This document shows, piece after piece, positions 37,701 through 43,867 of a stretch of 43,867 nucleotides of DNA (its first letter is position 1; every line of letters begins with the position of its first letter). The position numbers were made by a program, and so were the translations under genes. Source of the DNA: Staphylococcus gallinarum (GTDB lineage Bacteria > Bacillota > Bacilli > Staphylococcales > Staphylococcaceae); the NCBI RefSeq assembly GCF_000875895.1, contig NZ_JXCF01000076.1, forward strand, positions 1-43,867, read 5' to 3'. Under the pieces are notes generated by a model. It did no database searches, was not told the origin of the DNA, and saw nothing but the letters and a program-made list of their open reading frames with translations.

Positions 37701-39599
37701 AAAAAGGTTGCTACTAATCTTGGTAAGAGTGTAGCAAATGGGGCTATCTCAGGTCTTAATGCAATGATTGATGGTATCAATACATTGTCTGATAAGATTA
37801 TGAATAAGAAACTTATCAAGAAAAAGATTCCTAAGTTATCAACTGGTACAGGTGCTAACCCACTTGTCAAAACAGATAGTCAAGGAAGATTGACACGTTC
37901 TACTAAAGCAGTAGTAAATGATAAAGGTATCGGTAATGCTCGTGGTCCAGGTGGTCACAAAGAACTTATCCGTCGCAGAAATGGTCGTATTCAACAACTA
38001 GCTGGTAGTAATCGCCGTGTTACATTGCGTAAAGGCGATGCGGTTTATAACGGTGCTCAATCTAAAATGTTAAGACCTCACTTATCTACAGGTACAGGCG
38101 GTATGTTCGATATTCTTGGTGGTGGTAAAAAACCGAAGAAAGAAAAACATGAAAAACATAACGATGTAGTTACAAGTGCCAAAGATAAATTAGGAGATTT
38201 ATGGAATACTGGTAAAAAAGCAGTAAGTACTGGCATAGAATCAGCTAAAAGTTTAGCAAGTTCTTTCGGTAAGAAGATTGGCGATGTAATGGAATATGCT
38301 ACTAAACCTGGAAAGCTAGTTGAAATGGCTCTTAAACACTTTGGTGTAGATTTTTCTAATATCAAAGGTGAAGCAATGGGTGGAACAATCAACTGGGCTT
38401 ACGATAGCTTGAAAAACGGTATTAAAAATTTAGTTAGTGGATGGTTTGCAGAATTAGATGGTGGCGATGGTGACGGTGGATATATTAAGTATTTAGATAA
38501 TATTACCACGCCATACAGTCCAAACGGTCCGCCTCCAGGGTATGCATTCTCATGGCCGCACCCGGGTATTGATTTACCTTATATATATGAACCAGTTTAT
38601 TCAACGATTAGCGGTAAAGCATATACAAAAGAAATGCCAAAAGGTTTTGGTCATTACATTCAAGTTAAAGGTGGAGCACTTGATGTAATATACGGTCATC
38701 TTAGCAAATGGCTTGTTAAAAACGGTCAAAAAGTTCAACCAGGTACAAAACTGGGTATTTCAGGGAATACAGGTGCAAGTACAGGTCCTCACTTGCATTA
38801 TGAGATGCATAAAAACGGAAAACCTATAGACCCTGTTAAATGGTTGAAATCACATAGTGGTGGCGGTAAGAAATCACCTTCTAAATGGATACCTGATATT
38901 AAGCGTGCCGCTAAACAGATGAAAGTCAAATTGTCAGGTGGAGATATCGACAACATTGTGTCATTGATTCAACACGAATCAGGTGGAGACGCTGGTGTTA
39001 CGCAACATGGTTATACTGATATAAACACTGGTGGTAATGAAGCACAAGGTTTACTTCAATATGTTAAAGGAACATTTAAGAACTACGCTATGAAAGGTCA
39101 TACAAATATCAAATCAGGATATGACCAATTATTGGCATTCTTTAATAATAAGTATTGGAGAAGTCAATTCAATCCAAACGGCGGTTGGTCTCCTTCTGGA
39201 CCTCGTAGATTTGCTACTGGTGGCATAATCAACAGTAACGGTTTATATAACCTTGCAGAAGATGGTCACCCTGAGGTAGTCGTACCACTTGACCCGGCAC
39301 GTGCAACAGATGCTATGAAACTTATTTCGTATGCACAAAGTAAAGTCAATCCCGGTAAGAATAAACGACCAAACCAAGTATCAAATAGTTATGGTAAAAC
39401 TGGTTATGATAATAGTACAGAGTTGAATTTAATGGCTCAACAATTAGAAGCAACAAGAGAACAAAACAATCTACTAATGCAATTGTTAGGACTAACACAA
39501 GACATTAAAGACCAACCTAAAGGTTATAGTGAAAGAGATATTTCACGAGACCAAGGTAAGCGTACAATCATGCAAGCTTATGCAGCAGGTTCATTATAA
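34704..39599 (+). CDS. tape measure protein with M23 peptidase and transglycosylase domains
   Basis: A 1631-aa tail-length ruler. Residues 1-140 are coiled coil; residues 190-440 are the conserved TP901-type tape measure core (FGGEMSKVGAIAGASGKELSAMKDQA, KGEQAGTTLRASLTRLASP); residues 495-570 are strongly hydrophobic helices; residues 700-1050 are repetitive helices (WNIVKAGF, IWRTLKTV). Residues 1270-1385 are an M23 peptidase with His1286, Asp1290 and His1365 (HPGID, GPHLHYE). Residues 1395-1510 are a lysozyme-like lytic transglycosylase with likely Glu1425 (LIQHESGGD). The two hydrolases should open the wall during DNA entry. GTGAGGA precedes the ATG. Confidence 0.95.
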   Translation: MAEEQVRSMRVELSMRDMGVERTTNQIMTSFRNMKSEMMNSTRMFNRAEKSSQSYNNQLRNLRITNANLKKELEAAVRAEAKMVKQHGENSSQALKASANVSKLKEEIDYLGREIDKTSADMREYNLSQEKLAKANSTPFGRMTQQLKGISPKLKSVGAGMKNVGQSMSMYVTAPVTLGFGAAIKKSADFGGEMSKVGAIAGASGKELSAMKDQAIDLGAKTSLSASEVASGMKEMASLGFTAKQTMDAIPGAISAAEASGADLATTTGVMASTINQFNLKASDSGHIADVLAVAANKSAADINFMGDAMKYAGTPAHTLGMSMEDTSAAIMVMSDAGLKGEQAGTTLRASLTRLASPTGNAKKAMESMGITLTDTQGKFVGMPKLIGQFKDGLKGMTKEQKLATVSQIVGQESASGFLAMINAGPSKIDKYSQSLKNSNGESGKAAKKMKDNLKGSLEQLGGAFESLAISIGDSFAPAIRVLADWVSKIVEAFNNAPQPVKVFVGVLALIAAAIGPVLVGLGALVASLGAIAGSATAMSIIGGVFAALTSPVTLIIAAIVALGAAFVVAYKKSETFRNIVNTAFSGIVNGAKLLWSGVMAVLRPIGAAFAQFGGEIRKSIGSFWAENGPQFMQAMANIKTGFSVMWQVVKPIIMAIGAVFKAVFGAIVATVQFFMPVIQGLFRAGWAIIKYIIISTWEAIKGVISGALKVIMGVIQIFSGLFTGNFKLMWQGVKNIFFGALQFIWNLVQLWFVGKIFGVFKLGLGLIKGIVSKSMGGIKAVFSWAIGGIWNIVKAGFTKTSSFTRSIFNGLWKFIKAVWSNIKLAVTNPVALIRKIVPNTFRTMSNVVRAIFNGLKKAISVIWRTLKTVVVNVAKALSNALRGNFSGMRKNLQNITNALKNMVIKLWRILKNTVISVAKSLWNGVKGIFKSLYNTAKNITQNLRDAVVKKWRNLKKSVVDLATGAKDGVVKGFKAMYNKGKEWLEKLKEFIGNAKAGFKKVATNLGKSVANGAISGLNAMIDGINTLSDKIMNKKLIKKKIPKLSTGTGANPLVKTDSQGRLTRSTKAVVNDKGIGNARGPGGHKELIRRRNGRIQQLAGSNRRVTLRKGDAVYNGAQSKMLRPHLSTGTGGMFDILGGGKKPKKEKHEKHNDVVTSAKDKLGDLWNTGKKAVSTGIESAKSLASSFGKKIGDVMEYATKPGKLVEMALKHFGVDFSNIKGEAMGGTINWAYDSLKNGIKNLVSGWFAELDGGDGDGGYIKYLDNITTPYSPNGPPPGYAFSWPHPGIDLPYIYEPVYSTISGKAYTKEMPKGFGHYIQVKGGALDVIYGHLSKWLVKNGQKVQPGTKLGISGNTGASTGPHLHYEMHKNGKPIDPVKWLKSHSGGGKKSPSKWIPDIKRAAKQMKVKLSGGDIDNIVSLIQHESGGDAGVTQHGYTDINTGGNEAQGLLQYVKGTFKNYAMKGHTNIKSGYDQLLAFFNNKYWRSQFNPNGGWSPSGPRRFATGGIINSNGLYNLAEDGHPEVVVPLDPARATDAMKLISYAQSKVNPGKNKRPNQVSNSYGKTGYDNSTELNLMAQQLEATREQNNLLMQLLGLTQDIKDQPKGYSERDISRDQGKRTIMQAYAAGSL

Positions 39600-39609
39600 A
39601 GGGGGCTAG

Positions 39610-40440
39610 ATGTTGGAAAAAACGGTAAGAATGTTTAATAACAATTTTGAAACTGTTTTAACCGATATCCCCAATCTTACTTTTTTAGATTTTGACGAAG
39701 AAGATGTACAAATCAAAACAGAAACGACAGAAGTTACAGGACTGGACGGAGTGCTCATGGGAGCGTCTTCATTCAGTCCTTTTAAATTAACTTTACGTTT
39801 TTTCTATAGAGGTTTGGACACTAAAGACTATAATCTATTAAAACAAAGATTAAGAGGGATAATATACAGACGTGAACCATATTATGTTGTACATTCAGAT
39901 ATGCCAGGTAAGAAATACGCAGTTGTTCCTGTAAGTAATGGTATTACTGATGTTGGAGATAGATATGGAACATTTGAAATAGAGTTCAGTGTTTATAAAG
40001 GGTATTCAGAATCATTATTGAGCACAAAAAGTTTTTCACTTTCTAAACCGGATAAGTGGCAGTTTGAAAATGGTCACTATGCTCAAGATGTTAAATATAA
40101 ATTTAATTCAACAGGTTGTAATGTGTTTAATGGATCAAGTGACATTATCAATCCAATCATGCGTCATTATTTAAAAATCACTGTCAAAGTTGACGCTCCA
40201 AAAGGTATCACTATAAAAAATAATACGACAGGTGATGAGTTCATATATAAAGTGGCATTAAGTAAAAGTAAACCACTTATACTTGATGGTGTTCATCCAA
40301 TTGTTGACAAAAAACGTGTAGGTGTAAACACTAACTATCAATGGTTAACACTTGCACCTGGATATAACGATATTGAGATATTAGGTGAAAAGATATCAAA
40401 CCCTTCTGTAGAATTTGATTTTAACTTCATATATAGGTAG
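39610..40440 (+). CDS. distal tail protein (Dit)
   Basis: A 276-aa protein of the siphovirus tail component family. The N-terminal part (ETTEVTGLDGVLMGASSFSPFKLTLRFFYRG, YNLLKQRLRGIIYRREPYYVVHSDMPGKKYAV) forms the Dit ring; the C-terminal galectin-like part carries PIMRHYLKITVKVDAPKGITIKNNTT and ends LAPGYNDIEILGE. It links the tail tube to Tal and the baseplate. GGGGG is upstream; ATG at 39610 or TTG one codon later are both possible starts. Confidence 0.9.
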   Translation: MLEKTVRMFNNNFETVLTDIPNLTFLDFDEEDVQIKTETTEVTGLDGVLMGASSFSPFKLTLRFFYRGLDTKDYNLLKQRLRGIIYRREPYYVVHSDMPGKKYAVVPVSNGITDVGDRYGTFEIEFSVYKGYSESLLSTKSFSLSKPDKWQFENGHYAQDVKYKFNSTGCNVFNGSSDIINPIMRHYLKITVKVDAPKGITIKNNTTGDEFIYKVALSKSKPLILDGVHPIVDKKRVGVNTNYQWLTLAPGYNDIEILGEKISNPSVEFDFNFIYR

Positions 40441-40449
40441 GTGAATAGA

Positions 40450-41985
40450 GTGGAAAACTTAATATTAAAAAATAAAGTAGGCACCTTTGGTGAAATCGTA
40501 ACTGATTTTGACTTAGGTTCTTTTAAATATGAATATTCAAAGAACGATGATCGCTCTATTTCACTCACTTTGGTTAAAACAAATACAACAGAAGATATCT
40601 TTAATATGGCAACGAATGAAAACATTTTAAATTACAATGGTCAAGATTATGTAATTAAAAGTACGAGTATCAAGTATGATGGCGGGACTGTTACTAATGA
40701 AATTCAAGCTAAACATGTATTTATGGATATACAAGGTCATTATATTGAAAAAGATGAAGCGAATGAATCAACAGGTGAAGATGATAAGAGTACACCTAAA
40801 TATTCATTGAAAGAGTATTTGGATATTATCTTTAAAGACAATGTTCTAGGTTTCACTTATGAAATTGTCGGTGAATTTAAAGATAAAAAACCAGTATCTG
40901 AGGCGAGCGGTAAAAATGGATTAGAAATGATTACAAGTGGTGCTGAAATATTTGATTATATCTACTATGCGGACAATAAAAAGATATATTTCTACGCTGA
41001 GAAAAGCTTTTACGAGCGTTCAGATGAGGTTCTCGTGTATAAGTATAACACCAATGAAGCTCAGGCGTCTGTATCAACCACTGAATTAAAGACTTATATC
41101 AAAGGTTTTGGAAAAAAGTACACTGATAAAGAGACCAAAAACTATAGTGCCAAGAAACCTGGTGATTTGTCTTATTCAGGCAAGTTTGTTAAGGAAGGTA
41201 CTTGGTATACAGAGGAAATTGGAGCGAGTTACACAGGAACTGTTGAATGTAAGTTTGGTAGTGAGGAAATCACTTGGACATTAAAGAAAATGTCTAAAGG
41301 CGGTATGCTTGATGTTTATTTAGATGGTGAAAAAGTTGGAACTTATGATTGTTATAGTAAAACCGCAAAGAGTGAAAAAATCACATTATTAAAGAAAGCT
41401 TCTAAAGGAGCGCACACTGTCAAAGCTATTTTCCGAGGTCCCAAGAAAGGTATAGATTACAAAAAAACAAATCCTAGAATGTATGTTGCCACTGAGAAAT
41501 CAGTGGTTTTATCATGTACTGCTACTTTAAGTGGTAACGATCAGTACAAAACGTATACAGAATATAAATCACCTAACTATGAATTGTTTGGTCATATTCA
41601 AGCACCAAGTGTTTATGATGAAAATATTACTGAGGAATCAGAAATGTTAGAGACTCTGAAATCTCAATTATCTGATGAGCCGGTTGTTGAACTATCTACG
41701 CATTATTTAGGTAATGAAGATATCAAAGATAACAATACGATTCGGTTTGTACATGAGCCTTTAAGATTTAACTTGGATTTGAAAGTCGTTAAAACGACAC
41801 GCTCACATCCTTTGACTTATCAACCTGTAGAAGTTGAATTTAACAATGCTAAAACAGACATCGTACAAATACAACAAAAGATGATGAGAGATATAAAAAA
41901 CAACAATAAATCGGGTTCAGGGGTTTCATTTGCGTTACCTGAAAATTATACCGATATAGTGGGAGTGACTACACTAGATGATTAG
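40450..41985 (+). CDS. tail-associated protein (Tal, prophage endopeptidase tail family)
   Basis: A 511-aa tail-tip protein. Residues 1-200 match the gp27-like domain of Tal proteins (FGEIVTDFDLGSFKYEYSKND, GQDYVIKSTSIKYDGGTVTNEIQAKHVFMD, IFDYIYYADNKKIYFYA). An inserted beta-sandwich of about 130 residues (KEGTWYTEEIGASYTGTVEC to AHTVKAIFRGPKKG) looks like a carbohydrate-binding module. The hub resumes with YELFGHIQAPSVYDENITEE and ends near LTYQPVEVEFNN. GTG at 40450 is preceded by AGGTGA; an earlier GTG at 40441 overlaps that RBS. It forms the central spike below Dit. Confidence 0.88.
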   Translation: MENLILKNKVGTFGEIVTDFDLGSFKYEYSKNDDRSISLTLVKTNTTEDIFNMATNENILNYNGQDYVIKSTSIKYDGGTVTNEIQAKHVFMDIQGHYIEKDEANESTGEDDKSTPKYSLKEYLDIIFKDNVLGFTYEIVGEFKDKKPVSEASGKNGLEMITSGAEIFDYIYYADNKKIYFYAEKSFYERSDEVLVYKYNTNEAQASVSTTELKTYIKGFGKKYTDKETKNYSAKKPGDLSYSGKFVKEGTWYTEEIGASYTGTVECKFGSEEITWTLKKMSKGGMLDVYLDGEKVGTYDCYSKTAKSEKITLLKKASKGAHTVKAIFRGPKKGIDYKKTNPRMYVATEKSVVLSCTATLSGNDQYKTYTEYKSPNYELFGHIQAPSVYDENITEESEMLETLKSQLSDEPVVELSTHYLGNEDIKDNNTIRFVHEPLRFNLDLKVVKTTRSHPLTYQPVEVEFNNAKTDIVQIQQKMMRDIKNNNKSGSGVSFALPENYTDIVGVTTLDD

Positions 41986-42436
41986 TTATAACAATAGATA
42001 TTGTCGTGATAACTCGGGTGAAATCTACTTACCTAAAACTAGCACGGATAATATTTTAGATTTAGATACTTTGACTAAAGGTACAACAGAATGGATTGAG
42101 TTCACTCCTTTAGAAGGAGTTCCTAATACAGCATTTAAAGAATCAGGAGATGGCGGGTTTAATTGTTCATATAGAATCTTTGAATTGTTTGGTTTAAAAA
42201 TCAAAACAATAAGAATCAATTTATCTAAAATAAAAGATTATATGACAATTGCAAATTTACCATCAGATTTAACACAAGAAGCTCATTCTTGGTATATCAG
42301 AACGCCAAACACTCATTTACCAGTAATTATCTCTTTAAGACCTAGTGGGAAATTATCACTAGTTTTGAATAAAGCAGACACAACTCCATGGAGTGATACT
42401 GATTATATATATGGGACATATACGTGGATTGAATAG
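41978..42436 (+). CDS. small tail-tip protein sharing the BppU head domain
   Basis: A 152-aa protein overlapping the Tal stop by 8 bases. After a short leader (about 34 residues), residues 36-152 align with residues 381-495 of the BppU-like protein at 1377: WIEF near the start, TIANLPSD in the middle, and Y-x-YG-x-x-[ST]-W at the end. It appears to be a free version of the same receptor-type head. Likely part of the baseplate; no formal family known to me. Confidence 0.75.
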   Translation: MISYNNRYCRDNSGEIYLPKTSTDNILDLDTLTKGTTEWIEFTPLEGVPNTAFKESGDGGFNCSYRIFELFGLKIKTIRINLSKIKDYMTIANLPSDLTQEAHSWYIRTPNTHLPVIISLRPSGKLSLVLNKADTTPWSDTDYIYGTYTWIE

Positions 42437-42452
42437 AAAAGGAGATAAAAAT

Positions 42453-43867
42453 ATGAAATTATATTTTGATTTACCTATAGAATTAGGGCAAGAATTTAGA
42501 TATAAAACTATTGAAAATTTCAAGAGTATTTATAATTTCTATAAGTACATTAAAGATGATTTAGCGTATCATCGCACAGAAGAAAAGCACGCGCACCATG
42601 CAAGACAAATTGATTACGAAAATGTAAGTGTTGAAACTTTTCTTAATTATTTAAATGCAAAAGTAAGGAAATTAGTTATTGGTCATAATGGTGATGGGAT
42701 AAATGAATTAAAAGATAGTAGGGTAGCGGTCGATGGTACACCATTCAATGTATTGTCTGACCGTTTATTTTATGATTTTACACGTATTGAGAAAAAACTT
42801 GATGAGAATTACGAGAAGTTAAACAAAAAGATTGAACGCATTGTTAATGTGAACGATTACGGTGCAGACCCAACAGGAGAAACAAACTCTGACGAAGCAT
42901 TTAAAAAAGCATTAGGTTCGGGTAATGTTCATGTTCATATGACGGCGGGAACATACAAAATTAAGAATGGTATTAAGTTGCCGAGTAGGTCTATTCTTTC
43001 GGGTGAAGGTAAAGGTATTACCATTATTAAACTTGCAGATGACGCACCGAGAGAAACATTGGCAGTCACAAATAAAGATATGGACGGCACAGCTGAATAT
43101 ATTGGTACAAAAGGTTATTCAGTGGACGGCAACAAAGCAAGATTTGATGAAAAGAATGTGAGTCAGGGTATTCAATTCAATTATCCAGCACCTAGTGGTG
43201 GTTCGTTATCATCTAACGTTAGATTTGCAGGCGTTAAGTATGGTTATATCGAAGATATTAAATCGATTGATGCTTTATTACATGGGTTCGATATTACTTA
43301 TGCTAGTGACGATTACTATTACGGTGGTGACGGCGCAAGGGTTAATGAGGAATTAGAAAGTAAATTCATTCGTATTAATAATTGTGAATCAGTTGGCCAT
43401 GGTGATGATGGTTTTACAACACATCATAGTAGATTTATCAATATTACAAATAATGTATCGCATGACCCCAAAAATTATCATGGTAATAGTAATGGTTTTG
43501 AATATGATGACGGTTCGCAAAATGTATTCTCTTCAAATAACATCTCATACAATAACCAATGTGGTATTGAAATTAAAGCACATGAAACTTCATCTGCAGC
43601 GTCTATGATTGTGGTTGATGGACACATTTCACATAAAGACAATCGTTCCTATGTGGTAAGACACATTGGACATCATAGAGCAACAACTGACCCTAAATCT
43701 AAAACGGCAAAAGATGTCACGTTTTCAAATATTGTCTCACTATTTCCATATAAAAACGAAGTATATCCAGGTTGGACACCTAGAGCCCTTTCAATCAGTG
43801 CTTACACAAATGTATCGGTCAATAACTTTACTGCTATTGGTGATGGTACATTTGATTCAACTAGTCC
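42453..43867 (+). CDS. tail fibre / appendage, N-terminal part (pectate lyase-like)
   Basis: The 5' part (471 complete codons) of the fibre gene that continues at base 121 and ends at 1363 on the circle. AAGGAG lies 8 bases before the ATG. Residues 1-125 are a helical anchor (KTIENFKSIYNFYKYIKDDL, coiled coil FTRIEKKLDENYEKLNKKIE). From residue 130, VNDYGADPTGETNSDEAFKKAL is the standard opening of pectate-lyase-superfamily beta-helices in phage fibres; the ladder follows with GTYKIKNGIKLPSRSILSGEG and an exposed GHGDDGFTTHHSRFIN. It may cleave or bind wall teichoic acid or exopolysaccharide. Confidence 0.9.
   Translation, partial: MKLYFDLPIELGQEFRYKTIENFKSIYNFYKYIKDDLAYHRTEEKHAHHARQIDYENVSVETFLNYLNAKVRKLVIGHNGDGINELKDSRVAVDGTPFNVLSDRLFYDFTRIEKKLDENYEKLNKKIERIVNVNDYGADPTGETNSDEAFKKALGSGNVHVHMTAGTYKIKNGIKLPSRSILSGEGKGITIIKLADDAPRETLAVTNKDMDGTAEYIGTKGYSVDGNKARFDEKNVSQGIQFNYPAPSGGSLSSNVRFAGVKYGYIEDIKSIDALLHGFDITYASDDYYYGGDGARVNEELESKFIRINNCESVGHGDDGFTTHHSRFINITNNVSHDPKNYHGNSNGFEYDDGSQNVFSSNNISYNNQCGIEIKAHETSSAASMIVVDGHISHKDNRSYVVRHIGHHRATTDPKSKTAKDVTFSNIVSLFPYKNEVYPGWTPRALSISAYTNVSVNNFTAIGDGTFDSTS
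43748..43867. repeat. terminal direct repeat, copy 2 (circle overlap)
   Basis: Identical to bases 1-120. Removing one copy gives a circle of 43,747 bp with an intact fibre gene. Confidence 0.95.

Noticed and set aside
1..43867. CRISPR array, insertion sequence, or recognised virulence or resistance gene
   Set aside because: No spaced repeat array, transposase frame with terminal repeats, or known toxin or resistance motif was seen.

Overview
The window is an essentially complete temperate siphovirus genome from Staphylococcus, probably a coagulase-negative host (inference). Evidence: AT-rich DNA with strong Shine-Dalgarno sites, staphylococcal phage families (RinA, RinB, DUF1514, DUF1381, DUF2951, DUF1056, DUF806, XkdX), an HK97-type head, a phi13-type tail tube and a CHAP-amidase-SH3b endolysin. 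The first 120 bases repeat exactly as the last 120 (43748-43867), so the record is a closed circle of about 43,747 bp opened inside a tail-fibre gene. That gene starts at 42453 and ends at 1363 (885 aa).

Layout. 1-6045: end of the tail fibre, BppU-like baseplate protein, small tail-tip genes, holin and endolysin. 6046-10082: lysogeny region with two terminators, a leftward unknown gene, a LexA-type SOS promoter driving a YolD-like gene, a dyad between yolD and int that is a good attP candidate, a large serine integrase, two unknown leftward genes and a CI-like S24 repressor. 10028-24489: rightward early operon from a sigma-A-like promoter with an operator in its spacer. It holds Cro, antirepressor, a free-standing HNH endonuclease, a DUF1071 annealing protein, SSB, a DnaD-like initiator carrying a 15-bp iteron array, a G39P-like loader, DnaB helicase, a DUF1064 nuclease, many small accessory genes, an all-alpha dUTPase, RinB and RinA. 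24490-25104: non-coding control region with three hairpins, a terminator, a large dyad and a likely late promoter. 25105-43867: HNH, candidate cos, terminase, portal, protease, capsid, connectors, tail tube, two related tail-assembly chaperones plus a micro-ORF, tape measure with two cell-wall hydrolase domains, distal tail protein, Tal, and the tail fibre.

How it works together. CI holds the divergent switch near 9941-10082. The S24 domain suggests RecA-stimulated self-cleavage on DNA damage, and the same stress should open the SOS promoter in front of yolD. Early transcription makes the replication set and finally RinA/RinB, which should activate the late promoter. HNH plus TerS/TerL indicate cos packaging by analogy with HK97 and staphylococcal cos phages.

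Most genes belong to known families. The least explained parts are: a switch with two unrelated palindromes and a 16-bp element repeated at the end of cro; the iteron array; the structured RNA candidate after rinA; the duplicated tail chaperone followed by a 28-residue ORF repeating its C-terminal motif; and an SOS promoter aimed at the presumed attachment site. No searches were run; family names rest on recognition of the translated sequences.
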